This document shows, in pieces, positions 17,317 to 26,646 of a stretch of 64,000 nt of DNA. Made by a program: the position numbers and the translations under genes. Numbering within the stretch: position 1 is the first letter of the stretch; every line of letters starts with the position of its first letter. This stretch comes from Bacteroidales bacterium (GTDB lineage Bacteria; Bacteroidota; Bacteroidia; Bacteroidales; Lentimicrobiaceae). The notes beneath the pieces are model-generated. The model was not told the origin of the DNA. It saw only the letters and a program-made list of their open reading frames with translations, and made no database searches. Location of the stretch: NCBI GenBank assembly GCA_016705005.1, contig JADIZB010000001.1:744001-808000 (forward strand). Direction: 5' to 3'.

Positions 17317-19086
17317 CTAAAGCTGCTGAAGCAATGAAACCAGATTATCATCCCGTGTTATATCCATCTTTTTCCTGAGCCGGGCCCGGGCAACCTGTAT
17401 GCTTTTTAGCGACTGGAAGGTAATGGCGGAAATATCCTTGGTGGTCATATTCAGCCGCAAAAACGCGCACAACTTGGTTTCGTTGGGGGTGAGGTCAGGA
17501 TAATGTTCGCTGAGTTTCTGGTAAAAATCCTTGTGCACCTGCTGAAATCTTACTTCAAATTCGCCCCAAACCGTGTTGTCGATGTTGGATTTCATCTCCC
17601 TGACGATCTCCTGCATCCATGACTTGTTTTCGGGTAGCATCAATGGCTTCTGGGCAAGCAGCTTTTCCGTGATGGAGGCAATGAATTCATTCTTCCGGAG
17701 CAGGTACATCACATGGGTAGCCAGTTCCTTGTTCCTGAAATCAAGCTCAAGTTCAAGATTTTGTTTCTCAAGCAACAGGTTCTGCTTTTCCAGATTCAGG
17801 TTCCTGCTCTCGAGCTCCAGACTAGCCTGAAGCAGCTTTGCCTGTTTGATCCTGATCCACTGATTCCTGTTGAGCAGTAAAACAATGATAAAGGAAAACA
17901 GCAATAATCCTGCTATAATCAGAAATATCAGTGATTTCCGCTCTTTCCGGGCCAGCAGGATCTCCTGTCTGAGTTCGCTTTCCTTCCGCTGCTTTTCATA
18001 TTGGTATTGCAGTTCCAGACGGGCGGTATTCTCAATCTGTTCACTGTTGATGATGCTGTCGTTCAACTGTTTGAATAATTTATGCATTAACAGGGCCTCA
18101 CCATACCGGCCTGCTTTCTCATAAGCCATATTAAGGAAGTTGGCCGCTTTCATCTGAGACCGGATATTCCCGGCCCGGCGACTGTAATTCAGGGCCTTGT
18201 CAAGAACCTCTATGGCCTTATTAAAATCACCGGTCAGGTAATAATAATCCCCCAGGTTATTGTACACCTGGGCCATACCGGCCGTGTCGGCAAGCCGGGA
18301 TCTGATCTCCAGGCAACGGTTGTAATAATCAAATGCCCTGTCGAAATCCTTTTTCTCTTTATATACAATGCCAAGGTTATTATACAATACACCATAATAT
18401 ACCTGGTTATTGATTTTCCTGTTCATTTCCAGGGCCTTTTCAAAATTCTGCCTGGCCTTCTCAAAATCGCGGCTGCTCAGGTAAGCCCCGCCCATATTGA
18501 TATAGATGATCAGGCGTTTATCATCCACAGGATACTCTGGGTCGCTTACAGAAAGCCGGTTTATTTTTTCAAGCCCTTTCCGGTAATACTCCAGTGCCTT
18601 GATATTGTTCTCCAGGTTGAAATAGGTTGTGCCAATGGTGACATAGGTGTTGGAGTACCTCATCAGGATTGAGCTTACATCTTGTTCCCCGGCTGCTTCC
18701 ACATCAAGCAGATTCAGCATCTTAAAATAATACTCCAGCGAAATGGAATAATTTCCGCTGCCCGAGAACAGGAGCGCATACTGGCTGTATAGGACGTAAA
18801 GATGCTTGTTGTATCCCGACTTACCTGAGAGGTCAATGGCTTTGTTCAGATAAAACAATACGGAATCCGGACTGCTTTTCCTTTTATACAATTCACCGGC
18901 AATCGAGCTATAAATCCTGATCGATGAAGTGTCACCATCTGCATTTACAAGTGCTGACTTCAGGCTGTCGATGCGGCTGAAAGAACAAAAAGCACCGGAA
19001 TAAGACAGAACCAGCAACAATGTAAAAACCGGCAATTTCCACAGCCTGTTCATGCGTCTATACAAAGAAAAGATGGAATTATCCAT
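17317..19086 (-). CDS. Membrane-anchored TPR protein with C-terminal LuxR-like HTH
   Basis: 589 residues. A signal/anchor sequence near residues 15-35 is followed by about 300 residues of TPR repeats (for example VLYNNLGIVYKEKKDFDRAF), a membrane segment (SLIFLIIAGLLLFSFIIVLLL, near 390), a coiled coil, and a C-terminal helix-turn-helix (LTPNETKLCAFLRLNMTTKDI, then KSIQVARARLRKKM). This architecture is common in Bacteroidota, where the helix-turn-helix sits on the cytoplasmic side of a membrane protein. Regulated genes are unknown. A second in-frame ATG at 19053 gives a cleaner signal peptide. A -7 box lies just upstream. Confidence 0.8.
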   Translation of the reverse strand: MDNSIFSLYRRMNRLWKLPVFTLLLVLSYSGAFCSFSRIDSLKSALVNADGDTSSIRIYSSIAGELYKRKSSPDSVLFYLNKAIDLSGKSGYNKHLYVLYSQYALLFSGSGNYSISLEYYFKMLNLLDVEAAGEQDVSSILMRYSNTYVTIGTTYFNLENNIKALEYYRKGLEKINRLSVSDPEYPVDDKRLIIYINMGGAYLSSRDFEKARQNFEKALEMNRKINNQVYYGVLYNNLGIVYKEKKDFDRAFDYYNRCLEIRSRLADTAGMAQVYNNLGDYYYLTGDFNKAIEVLDKALNYSRRAGNIRSQMKAANFLNMAYEKAGRYGEALLMHKLFKQLNDSIINSEQIENTARLELQYQYEKQRKESELRQEILLARKERKSLIFLIIAGLLLFSFIIVLLLNRNQWIRIKQAKLLQASLELESRNLNLEKQNLLLEKQNLELELDFRNKELATHVMYLLRKNEFIASITEKLLAQKPLMLPENKSWMQEIVREMKSNIDNTVWGEFEVRFQQVHKDFYQKLSEHYPDLTPNETKLCAFLRLNMTTKDISAITFQSLKSIQVARARLRKKMDITRDDNLVSLLQQL

Positions 19087-19108
19087 TGAGTGAAAATATC
19101 AGCCCTAA

Positions 19109-19116
19109 CAAAGTTA
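19109..19116 (-). promoter_or_regulatory. -7 box for the TPR-HTH regulator
   Basis: The minus strand reads TAACTTTG, an exact TAnnTTTG match. The start of transcription would lie near 19103, some 17 nt before the ATG at 19086. No good -33 element was seen. Confidence 0.4.
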
Positions 19117-19219
19117 GACAATTATACCCAAAAGCTGATTTAATGGTCCCGAAAAAGACGAATTTGAGGAAACCGTTTTACTCCGGTGCGATAATGAAGC
19201 TAAAGTTAACCTGTTTTCC

Positions 19220-19227
19220 TAACTTTG
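19220..19227 (+). promoter_or_regulatory. -7 box for the AlkD-like gene
   Basis: TAACTTTG is an exact TAnnTTTG match in the divergent region. It contains the TTG at 19225 that could be taken for a start codon, which makes ATG 19267 the better start. Confidence 0.4.
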
Positions 19228-19266
19228 ATAAGAAAACAAACAGATTGTTCATTCAAATCCGGAAAC

Positions 19267-19983
19267 ATGACACCACAGGAACTCTGCAACGATTTAACCG
19301 CTTATTGCAAGCTCAATGCCAATCCCGAACTTGTAAAAAAATACTCCCGATACTTTAAAGAGGGTGTTTACGATGCATGGGGGCTGAGCCAGGCCCTGAT
19401 GGATGCAAAAAAGGCTGAGCTTAAGAAATCGGAAGAAATTACTGTTGACCTGGTTTTTGAAACTGCTCCCCTGCTGATGAAAAGTGGTAAATATGAAGAA
19501 ACTTCATTCGCACTGATTCTAATTACCATTGTAAAGGACAAGCTGATCAGAACTGATTTCACCCGGCTGGAAAGCTGGTTCGAAACCGGCATAGCAAACT
19601 GGGCGCACGCCGATTATTTCGGGATGTTCTTTTTACCTGAAATCATGAAACAGGGTTTGGTGGAAAAGAATGATTTTTCAGGCTGGATAACATCCCCATA
19701 TAAATTCCAGCGCCGCTGTGTGCCCGTTACTTTTATCAAGCTGCTGAAAACCGGAATTCCCTTTCAGGAACTGTTCTCATTTCTAGAGCCCCTGATGAGC
19801 GATCCCGAACGCGAAGTTCACCAGGGAATGGGATGGTTCCTGCGTGAAGCCTGGAAAATAAAACAGGAAGAAACCGAAGCCTTCCTTCTGAAATGGAAAA
19901 ATACGGCTCCCCGGCTGATCTTTCAGTATGCCTGTGAAAAGATGAAGCCGGAAATGAAATTGAGGTTCAGAAAGGCGAAATAG
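19267..19983 (+). CDS. DNA alkylation repair protein (AlkD-like)
   Basis: 238 residues starting at ATG 19267 (MTPQELCNDLTAYC). It is helical and HEAT-repeat-like, with VHQGMGWFLREAWK near the C-terminus matching the final conserved repeat of COG4912-type DNA alkylation repair proteins. Such proteins excise N3- and N7-alkylpurines without base flipping. I cannot place the catalytic aspartate with certainty. An alternative TTG start at 19225 falls inside the -7 promoter box and is rejected. The gene is followed by the tandem hairpin repeat array. Confidence 0.75.
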   Translation: MTPQELCNDLTAYCKLNANPELVKKYSRYFKEGVYDAWGLSQALMDAKKAELKKSEEITVDLVFETAPLLMKSGKYEETSFALILITIVKDKLIRTDFTRLESWFETGIANWAHADYFGMFFLPEIMKQGLVEKNDFSGWITSPYKFQRRCVPVTFIKLLKTGIPFQELFSFLEPLMSDPEREVHQGMGWFLREAWKIKQEETEAFLLKWKNTAPRLIFQYACEKMKPEMKLRFRKAK

Positions 19984-20026
19984 AAATCTGCAGATCCTTC
20001 CAGAATTAAACAGACAAGGAGATTTT

Positions 20027-20450
20027 CAGGATAGCACGCATCTTATTTCCTGATGCGTGCCTCCGGGGCTTTCTTTAGGTTAATAAATACATGTTGGAGC
20101 CTGCAAAAAACGCCCTCCTGATTCCGAATCAGTTCTTTCAGGATGGCACGCATCTTATTTCCTGATGCGTGCCTCCGGGGCTTTCTTCAGGTTAATAAAT
20201 ACATGTTGGAGCCTGCAAAAAACGCCCTCCTGATTTCCGAATCAGTTCTTTCAGGATAGCGCGCATCTTATTTCATGATGTGTGCCTGCGGGGATTTCTT
20301 CAAATTTTTATAATATAGGTTGGTGGTCTGCAAAAAACACCCTACTCAGGATAGCGCGCATCTTATTTCCTGATGCGTGCCTCCGGGGCTTTCTTCAGGT
20401 TAATAAATACAGATTGGAGCCTGCAATTAACACCATCCTGATTTCCGAAT
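20027..20450. repeat. Tandem repeat array: four copies of a ~112-bp hairpin unit
   Basis: Units begin at 20027, 20139, 20252 and 20347, each with CAGGAT followed by a 9-bp inverted repeat. Units 1 and 2 are nearly identical; unit 3 is shortened and diverged; unit 4 ends near 20450. Hairpin arms are at 20034-20042/20052-20060, 20146-20154/20164-20172, 20259-20267/20277-20285 and 20354-20362/20372-20380, each with a 9-nt loop. The consensus arm is GCACGCATC. After the hairpin come CTCCGGGGCTTTCTT, an AT-rich stretch and GAGCCTGCAAAAAACGCC. The array fills the gap between the AlkD-like and TonB-receptor genes. No ORF was seen in it. Confidence 0.9.
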
Positions 20451-20642
20451 CCTTCCTATAGATACCATACATCTTCCCCGTCAGAGGCGGCCGGCCTTCT
20501 GATGAAAGCCTTCAGAGGAGATTGCTTTTGCCTTTCGATCCATTCCAATACAATTCATCCCTGAAATCCGACAATCCGGTAACAATAATTTTTCCAGGGC
20601 CATGCCTGTGTGCATCTTTGCTGCATCAAATCAATCCGGCAT

Positions 20643-22802
20643 ATGAAAATCTTCTTCACCTCATTTCTGCTGATATTTAGTTCAGTTCTATCAGCCCAGA
20701 CGATCATCAGTGGAACCGTCAGGGCTAAAAACGGCGGAACCTTGCCGGGAGCCAATGTTTATCTGAAAGGTACTTATGATGGGGCCTCCACTGATGCGGA
20801 TGGCAGGTTCAGCTTCAGGACACAGAAAACAGGTCAGTTTACCATATCAGTTGAATTCCTGGGATATGAATCACATTCAGAACCGCTTACACTGAATGGA
20901 AAAGATATTAAACTGGCTTTGGAATTAATGGAAACCTTCAGCAAACTGGATGCAGTAACCATAACCGCCGGCACTTTTGAGGCAAGTGATAAAAAACAGG
21001 CAAATACCATCAGTTCACTGGACATGATCACCACTGCAGGAGCTGCCGGGGATGTATTCGGGGCATTGCAGACCCTGCCGGGAACAACCACAAACGGGGA
21101 ATCGGGACGCCTGTTTGTCAAAGGAGGTGACAGTGACGAATCACAAACCTACATTGACGGAGCTCTGGTACATACCCCCTACAATTCAACAGCACCCAAT
21201 ACCGCAACCCGCGGCCGGTTCAACCCGTTTATGTTCAAAGGAACCATCTTCAGTACCGGAGGCTATTCAGCCGAATACGGACAGGCTCTTTCCAGTGTCT
21301 TGTTACTCAACACCAACGATATGCCTGTTCAGGATCAGTTCGATTTGTCGCTGCTCACCATCGGACCCGAGATTGCCGGAACCAAACTCTGGAAAACCGG
21401 AGCTGTAACAGCAACGCTTGGATACAGCAATCTGCAGCCCTATATGAATCTGGTACCACAGAATTTTGAATGGAAAAAAGCACCGGAATCGGCTGCCGCT
21501 GCTATAAGTATTCGTCAGAAAACAGGTAAAACAGGAATGTTAAAGATATACAGCAGTTTCGACAATGGCCGTTTTACCCTGGGACAATTTGATCTTGATC
21601 AGGACACAATGGTGGATTACGGCCTCAGAAACGGAAATTTCTTTGTCAACACATCCTATCGTACAACCATCGGCGAAAACCTGATATTTTCAACCTCCGC
21701 CTCGTTTACAAACGACCGCGACAAAGTAAATTTCGACGGAAATCATTTCGACAAATCATTGAAAGGATTCCATCTGAAACAAACAGCATCGCGTGAAATC
21801 ACTGAAAAAATAACTCTTCGGGGCGGTGTGGAATGGTTTTCCCGTTCATTGGAACAGACATTCCATACCCCTGCCGACACTTTTGTCAACAGTTATGATA
21901 TCAATACGATGGCTGCTTTCACTGAAGCCGAACTCTACGCATCGAAAAACTTTGTAACCCGGGTCGGAGCAAGGCTTGAACACAATGATTATCTCAACAG
22001 GAGCAGCCTGGCACCACGCCTCACAGCTGCCTGGAAACTTGATGAAACCAGCCAGTTTTCAATCGCTTACGGATGGTTTTTCCAGAATCCTTCGGACGAT
22101 TATCTGATTTATACAGACAAACTCAATTACGAAAGGGCCGATCATTACACATTCAGCTATCAGTCCTCACGGAATGAACGTACGCTTCGGGCTGAGATAT
22201 ATTATAAGGATTACCGCAACCTGACCAAACAGGGTCAGGGTGAATTCTACCTGCCTGAAACTTACAACAACAGTGGTAGTGGATTTGCCAGTGGGCTGGA
22301 TATATTCTGGCGCGATAAAAAGAGCATCAGGAATGGGGATTACTGGATATCCTATTCCTATCTCGACACAAAACGCGATTATAAAGATTATCCAGAAGAA
22401 GCAATCCCCGGATTTGCCAGCAAACACAACCTGGCTGTGGTTTACAAACACTGGTTTGATAAGATCCGGTCATATGCAGGGGTAAACTACAAGTACTCGT
22501 CACCAAGGGTTTACAACAATCCGAACAGCCCTGAATTTAACGGAGAAAAGACCATTGCCTACCATACACTGGATGTGAGCTGGAGTTTCCTCTTTAAACC
22601 CAATATCATCTTTTATGGTGCAGTTACCAACCTTCCGGGGTTCAAGCAGGAGTTTGGCCGCCGTTATTCCGAAACACCCGATGATTCCGGTATTTACCGG
22701 AGCACAGCCATTGTTCCGGGTTCCGGAAGATTCTATATTCTTGCCTGTTTCATCACTTTTACCAAAAAAGGCACTGAGAATCAACTTGATAAAATCCAAT
22801 AA
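20643..22802 (+). CDS. TonB-dependent outer-membrane receptor
   Basis: 719 residues from ATG 20643, giving the signal peptide MKIFFTSFLLIFSSVLSAQ. Residues ~20-100 form a carboxypeptidase-regulatory-like domain (ISGTVRAKNGGTLPGANVYL ... GATTDADGRF-type motif). A plug domain follows (about 115-225, with GGDSDESQTYIDGA and GGYSAEYGQALSSVLLL), then a 22-strand-type barrel to the C-terminus (GRFYILACFITF plus a short tail). It should import a ligand with energy from TonB. No SusD-like partner follows, so it is not a classical Sus pair; the next gene is a small exported protein. Substrate unknown. Confidence 0.88.
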   Translation: MKIFFTSFLLIFSSVLSAQTIISGTVRAKNGGTLPGANVYLKGTYDGASTDADGRFSFRTQKTGQFTISVEFLGYESHSEPLTLNGKDIKLALELMETFSKLDAVTITAGTFEASDKKQANTISSLDMITTAGAAGDVFGALQTLPGTTTNGESGRLFVKGGDSDESQTYIDGALVHTPYNSTAPNTATRGRFNPFMFKGTIFSTGGYSAEYGQALSSVLLLNTNDMPVQDQFDLSLLTIGPEIAGTKLWKTGAVTATLGYSNLQPYMNLVPQNFEWKKAPESAAAAISIRQKTGKTGMLKIYSSFDNGRFTLGQFDLDQDTMVDYGLRNGNFFVNTSYRTTIGENLIFSTSASFTNDRDKVNFDGNHFDKSLKGFHLKQTASREITEKITLRGGVEWFSRSLEQTFHTPADTFVNSYDINTMAAFTEAELYASKNFVTRVGARLEHNDYLNRSSLAPRLTAAWKLDETSQFSIAYGWFFQNPSDDYLIYTDKLNYERADHYTFSYQSSRNERTLRAEIYYKDYRNLTKQGQGEFYLPETYNNSGSGFASGLDIFWRDKKSIRNGDYWISYSYLDTKRDYKDYPEEAIPGFASKHNLAVVYKHWFDKIRSYAGVNYKYSSPRVYNNPNSPEFNGEKTIAYHTLDVSWSFLFKPNIIFYGAVTNLPGFKQEFGRRYSETPDDSGIYRSTAIVPGSGRFYILACFITFTKKGTENQLDKIQ

Positions 22803-22932
22803 CAAAATCAGAAAACAGTAAATGTCAAATTACATCCAATAAATCCGGAAATCCAATCGTACCAGAGAATTTACAATTTCCGGTTTTTCCGCCAAAACAA
22901 ACTTTTAATTAACCAAAACCAACACAAATACT

Positions 22933-23574
22933 ATGAAAACAACACTTTTTACCCTGACCATGTTGCTGGCATCATTTGCCGGCATGTCACAAAAAAACGA
23001 ATATTACCAGGCTATGGGCGAAACCCTGAGCCAATATGCAACCTGCCGGACAGTTGAAGATTTTCAGGCACTGGGAAACCGGTTCAGTATGATTGCCGGC
23101 AATGAGAAAGAAGAATGGCTTCCGTTGTATTACCATGCACATTGCTTTATTATCATGAGTTTTATGGAGCCTTCCGATGCAGTAAAAAAAGATGCCTATC
23201 TTGATGAAGCAGAGAAATCGGTAAATAAACTTGTATCGATAGCTCCGGAAGAGTCAGATGTTTTTGCCCTTCAGGCAATGCTTTACACCGGTCGCCTGGT
23301 GGTGAATCCTATGGAACGGGGTCAGCAGTATAGTATACTTTCGGGCCAGGCCATTGGCAGGGCTCTCGGCATCGATCCTTCCAATCCGAGAGCAAGGCTT
23401 ATCAAACTTCAGAACGACATGGGCACGGCACGGTTCTATGGAAAAGATACCGGTGAGTATTGTTCTGAAGCAAAAGAATTGCTTGCCGGTTGGGACAATT
23501 TTAGCCCAAAATCAAGATTACACCCGGCCTGGGGTAAAGATCAGGCAGCGGAAATCGTCTCCGGTTGTAAATAA
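22933..23574 (+). CDS. Hypothetical exported TPR-like protein
   Basis: 213 residues with a signal peptide (MKTTLFTLTMLLASFAGMSQ). The mature part is helical, with TPR-like periodicity (AYLDEAEKSVNKLVSIAPEESDVFALQAML, then QAIGRALGIDPSNPRARLIK). It begins 130 bp after the TonB receptor and may accompany it. No catalytic motif is seen. A scaffolding role near the receptor is only a guess. Confidence 0.68.
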   Translation: MKTTLFTLTMLLASFAGMSQKNEYYQAMGETLSQYATCRTVEDFQALGNRFSMIAGNEKEEWLPLYYHAHCFIIMSFMEPSDAVKKDAYLDEAEKSVNKLVSIAPEESDVFALQAMLYTGRLVVNPMERGQQYSILSGQAIGRALGIDPSNPRARLIKLQNDMGTARFYGKDTGEYCSEAKELLAGWDNFSPKSRLHPAWGKDQAAEIVSGCK

Positions 23575-23724
23575 CCCTCAGAATTAATACCATCGTAGGC
23601 CATTGGGGAGGGAATTTGTATTTTCAGAAAATGAAATTTCCGGTTATCCGGCAAATCCTTCCCCATTCCGGGATAATCACTAAATTTACCTGCACCGATC
23701 AATGTCTTTAAAACCAATTCTTGA

Positions 23725-24768
23725 ATGAAAATCAGCAGCTATCCTTCCAAACCTTTCAGCATTTGGTTATTCATTATTGGAAATGCTGTGTTATCCCTGG
23801 TTATTCTTTTTGTCTTTTTTAGTAAAGCTTATTTGAATCCCGAAAGATTAATTACCGGTTTTATCTGGTCATACGCCATTTGTGCAACCCAGTGGGCCGG
23901 TCCTGTTTTTATCAATATTTATCTCGACAGGCACATTCAATGGCTTGACCGGCCAATCACCAGAACATTCGCAGAAATAATCAGCCTTCTTACATGGTCG
24001 GTAGGCTCTTTCATAGCCGTACAACTGATCATGTATTATCTGGTGCTGCATCAGCCCCCCCTTGTTGCCTGGCAATCGATTTCCCACTCGGTTATTTATA
24101 CTCTGCTGATATCCTTGTTTATTTCACTTGCTTTCTCTGTAGTTGGATTCTTCAGGGCCTGGCGACAGTCGGTACTCAGCGAAGCTGAATTGAAATCAGA
24201 AATGATGACTTACAAATACAATTCGCTACGCAATCAGATCAATCCTCATTTCCTGTTTAACAGCTTTAATGTCCTGAGTGAGCTTGTTTATGATGATCCG
24301 ACCCAGGCTGTTAAATTTATCCGTGAGATGAGCGATCTGTTCAGGTATGTGCTTGACTGCCGCGACAAGGAGTTGGTGAGCCTGAAGGAAGAAGTGGAAT
24401 TCATGAATTCTTATACCTACCTGCTGAAAACCCGTTTTGGGGATAAACTCAAATTAAAGAATGACATTGATCCGGCAAGCGATGCTTTTCTTGTGCCTAT
24501 GACTCTTCAACTGCTTGTTGAGAATGCGGTTAAGCACAATGAGGTTTCCGAAAAATTTCCGTTAACTGTTATTATCAGGCAGCACGGGGAATACATTGAA
24601 GTGGAAAATGTCAGGAAACCAAAACAGGTTGGTGAAGAGTCAAAAAATACCGGACTGAGCAATATTTCACAGCAATATGGCTTTTTTACAGACCGCAAAA
24701 TTGAGGTAAAAGCAAGTGAGACAGCATTCCTGGTCAGGATTCCAATAATACAGATGATTCAAAAATGA
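23725..24768 (+). CDS. LytS/YehU-type sensor histidine kinase
   Basis: 347 residues. Four membrane helices occupy the first ~150 residues. The His_kinase domain follows, with the phospho-acceptor in RNQINPHFLFNSFN and the conserved RYVLD...LKEEVEFMNSY segment. An ATPase domain with LLVENAVKHN (N box) and NTGLSNISQQYG completes the protein. This is the short LytS-like kinase family that pairs with LytTR regulators. Its stop overlaps the start of the response regulator by 4 nt, so the two are translationally coupled. No extracellular sensor domain is present, so any stimulus must act within the membrane. Confidence 0.9.
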   Translation: MKISSYPSKPFSIWLFIIGNAVLSLVILFVFFSKAYLNPERLITGFIWSYAICATQWAGPVFINIYLDRHIQWLDRPITRTFAEIISLLTWSVGSFIAVQLIMYYLVLHQPPLVAWQSISHSVIYTLLISLFISLAFSVVGFFRAWRQSVLSEAELKSEMMTYKYNSLRNQINPHFLFNSFNVLSELVYDDPTQAVKFIREMSDLFRYVLDCRDKELVSLKEEVEFMNSYTYLLKTRFGDKLKLKNDIDPASDAFLVPMTLQLLVENAVKHNEVSEKFPLTVIIRQHGEYIEVENVRKPKQVGEESKNTGLSNISQQYGFFTDRKIEVKASETAFLVRIPIIQMIQK

Positions 24769-25514
24769 AGGTACTCATTATCGAAGACGAAAACAGGGCA
24801 TCAAATCACCTTAAGCGACTCCTTAAAAAAGTTGCCCCTGAAATGGATGTGGTTGCCGTTTGTGAATCGGTGCGCGATGCGGTGGAATTTCTTACCTCAG
24901 ATCCGGATATTGGTCTGATTTTTTCGGATATTCAGCTTGCCGACGGTCTGAGTTTTGAAATTTACAGGAAAGTTCAGGTGAAGTGTCCGATAATTTTCAC
25001 TACCGCCTGGGACCACTATGCCATTGATGCCTTCAACACCAATGGCATTGACTATCTGCTCAAACCCATTGAAGAAGAAAGACTTTTAAGGGCAGTTGAG
25101 AAAAATCGTCAGTTATCATCCATCCCAATGCTGGAGAAAATTCTTTCACTTGCAGTATCGGGTAAAGAAAGAAATTTCAAATCCAGGTTTCTGATAAAGA
25201 TTGGTGACAAAATAAAATCAATCCCCATTGAAGAAATCATTGCCTTTTATAGCCTCGAAAAGGCATCGTACCTGCACACATCGGGCAAAAGAAGTTACAG
25301 TATTGATTTTGCACTTGATCAGGTCGAAACCATGATTGACCCGGCTAAGTTTTTCAGGATAAGCCGGAAATACATTGTTTCTCTGGACGCATGCAGCAAT
25401 ATTGTTGCATGGTCGAACAGTCGCCTTAAACTGGTTATAGACGGAATAGATGACAATGAGATAGTAGTGTCGCGCGAAAGGGTACAGGATTTCAGGGAGT
25501 GGCTAGACAGCTGA
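24765..25514 (+). CDS. LytTR-family response regulator
   Basis: 249 residues. The N-terminal receiver has the acidic pocket IIEDE, the phospho-acceptor aspartate in IFSDIQLADG and the lysine in DYLLKPIEEE. The C-terminal LytTR DNA-binding domain runs from about residue 140 (FLIKIGDKIKSIPIEEIIAF, then FFRISRKYIVSL) to the end. It overlaps the upstream kinase by ATGA and is surely its partner. Targets are unknown; the TonB receptor gene upstream is a plausible one by proximity only. Confidence 0.92.
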   Translation: MKVLIIEDENRASNHLKRLLKKVAPEMDVVAVCESVRDAVEFLTSDPDIGLIFSDIQLADGLSFEIYRKVQVKCPIIFTTAWDHYAIDAFNTNGIDYLLKPIEEERLLRAVEKNRQLSSIPMLEKILSLAVSGKERNFKSRFLIKIGDKIKSIPIEEIIAFYSLEKASYLHTSGKRSYSIDFALDQVETMIDPAKFFRISRKYIVSLDACSNIVAWSNSRLKLVIDGIDDNEIVVSRERVQDFREWLDS

Positions 25515-25576
25515 AATAACAGAATAGCCGTATTTTACAACCGGTTTCAAATCAAAAACATTGTTACAGAGTTTCC

Positions 25577-26506
25577 TCAGACAAAAAATATCAGTGCTCT
25601 GACAACTAATCCAAGGGCTATCATCAGAATTATCGTAAAAAAGAGGCCTGGGACTACTTTTTTTGATTTGTAGATTCTGACATCCGGCAAATACTCTATT
25701 GACCGGAAAGCAAGAGGTAAAGTAATCAAAGCCGCAGCAAAGGTAGATGCAATAGCTATTTTAAGGCTGAATAACAAAATGAGGAGAAGATATACAGGTC
25801 CGGAAAACAATGGAATTAACAACACCCAAATCAGCCACGTTCTCATAATAGCTGGATCATCGATAAAAATCCTGCTCGGGCAGCACCTCAGAAACATCAG
25901 CCCAAATCGTTTTGTCCAATAAAAAATGCCAATTACACCAACAACTATAATACCGACCTTTAGTAAATAGTTTGAAATCAGCCATTGCAAAGCAATCCCG
26001 AATCCCTTGTAGAAAAAAGCTGCCAGAATCAGTTCTGATAAAAAGTAGGCCATGAATTGAAAAGCAATCCACGCAAGTATAAGCCTCAATATCCAGTTCA
26101 ACTTCCTTTGTCGGACAACGAATCCGGTCAGATACATACTTACAGTCAGGAAAATCAGATAGGGAATGCCATAGACTACCAGCAAACTTCCATCAGTCCA
26201 GTTGGAATCATCGCCTGGCAGATAATAAATATTGAAAATTGAATAAATATGATTGATGTTGTTGAGCCTCAGCAATCCCGTAAGCATCAGGATAGATAAT
26301 ACCTTCACCACAAGGAATGAGAAGGCCATGCAAAATGCAGAAAACAACATCACCCTGAAAAGACCGGGAACTGCCAGAAATGCTTCATCACTTTTTTCAT
26401 ATCCTGCAGGAACAGCCGGAAATACGAGTCTTCTATAGTATGTATAAGTCTCCTGAATCTGCAGGATAATTAATCCAAGAAGGTATGGAAGTCTTTTTTC
26501 TGTCAT
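25577..26506 (-). CDS. Hypothetical integral membrane protein
   Basis: 309 residues with six to eight hydrophobic helices (for example FCMAFSFLVVKVLSILMLTG, VGIIVVGVIGIFYW and LFFTIILMIALGLVVRAL). The N-terminal ~45 residues are cytoplasmic-like, with LQIQETYTYYRRLVFPA. I do not recognise a family; some Yip1-like membrane proteins have a comparable layout, but motif support is lacking. It is convergent with the LytTR regulator and co-directional with, but downstream of, tnaA (140 bp gap). Confidence 0.6.
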   Translation of the reverse strand: MTEKRLPYLLGLIILQIQETYTYYRRLVFPAVPAGYEKSDEAFLAVPGLFRVMLFSAFCMAFSFLVVKVLSILMLTGLLRLNNINHIYSIFNIYYLPGDDSNWTDGSLLVVYGIPYLIFLTVSMYLTGFVVRQRKLNWILRLILAWIAFQFMAYFLSELILAAFFYKGFGIALQWLISNYLLKVGIIVVGVIGIFYWTKRFGLMFLRCCPSRIFIDDPAIMRTWLIWVLLIPLFSGPVYLLLILLFSLKIAIASTFAAALITLPLAFRSIEYLPDVRIYKSKKVVPGLFFTIILMIALGLVVRALIFFV

Positions 26507-26646
26507 ATCATCAAGCAGCTGTTACACATGAATGGAAAGCAATCCGGAAATTACAAAATTGAATGCACTGCCAACGGGTTTGTACCTGGTCTGGCAATCT
26601 TAAAATCCGGCAAAAAACCCAGACCAATAATTTGATAATGTAAAAA

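Noticed and set aside
20027..20450. Possible CRISPR array
   Set aside because: The repeated unit is about 112 bp, with no short constant repeat alternating with unique spacers, and no cas gene is nearby.
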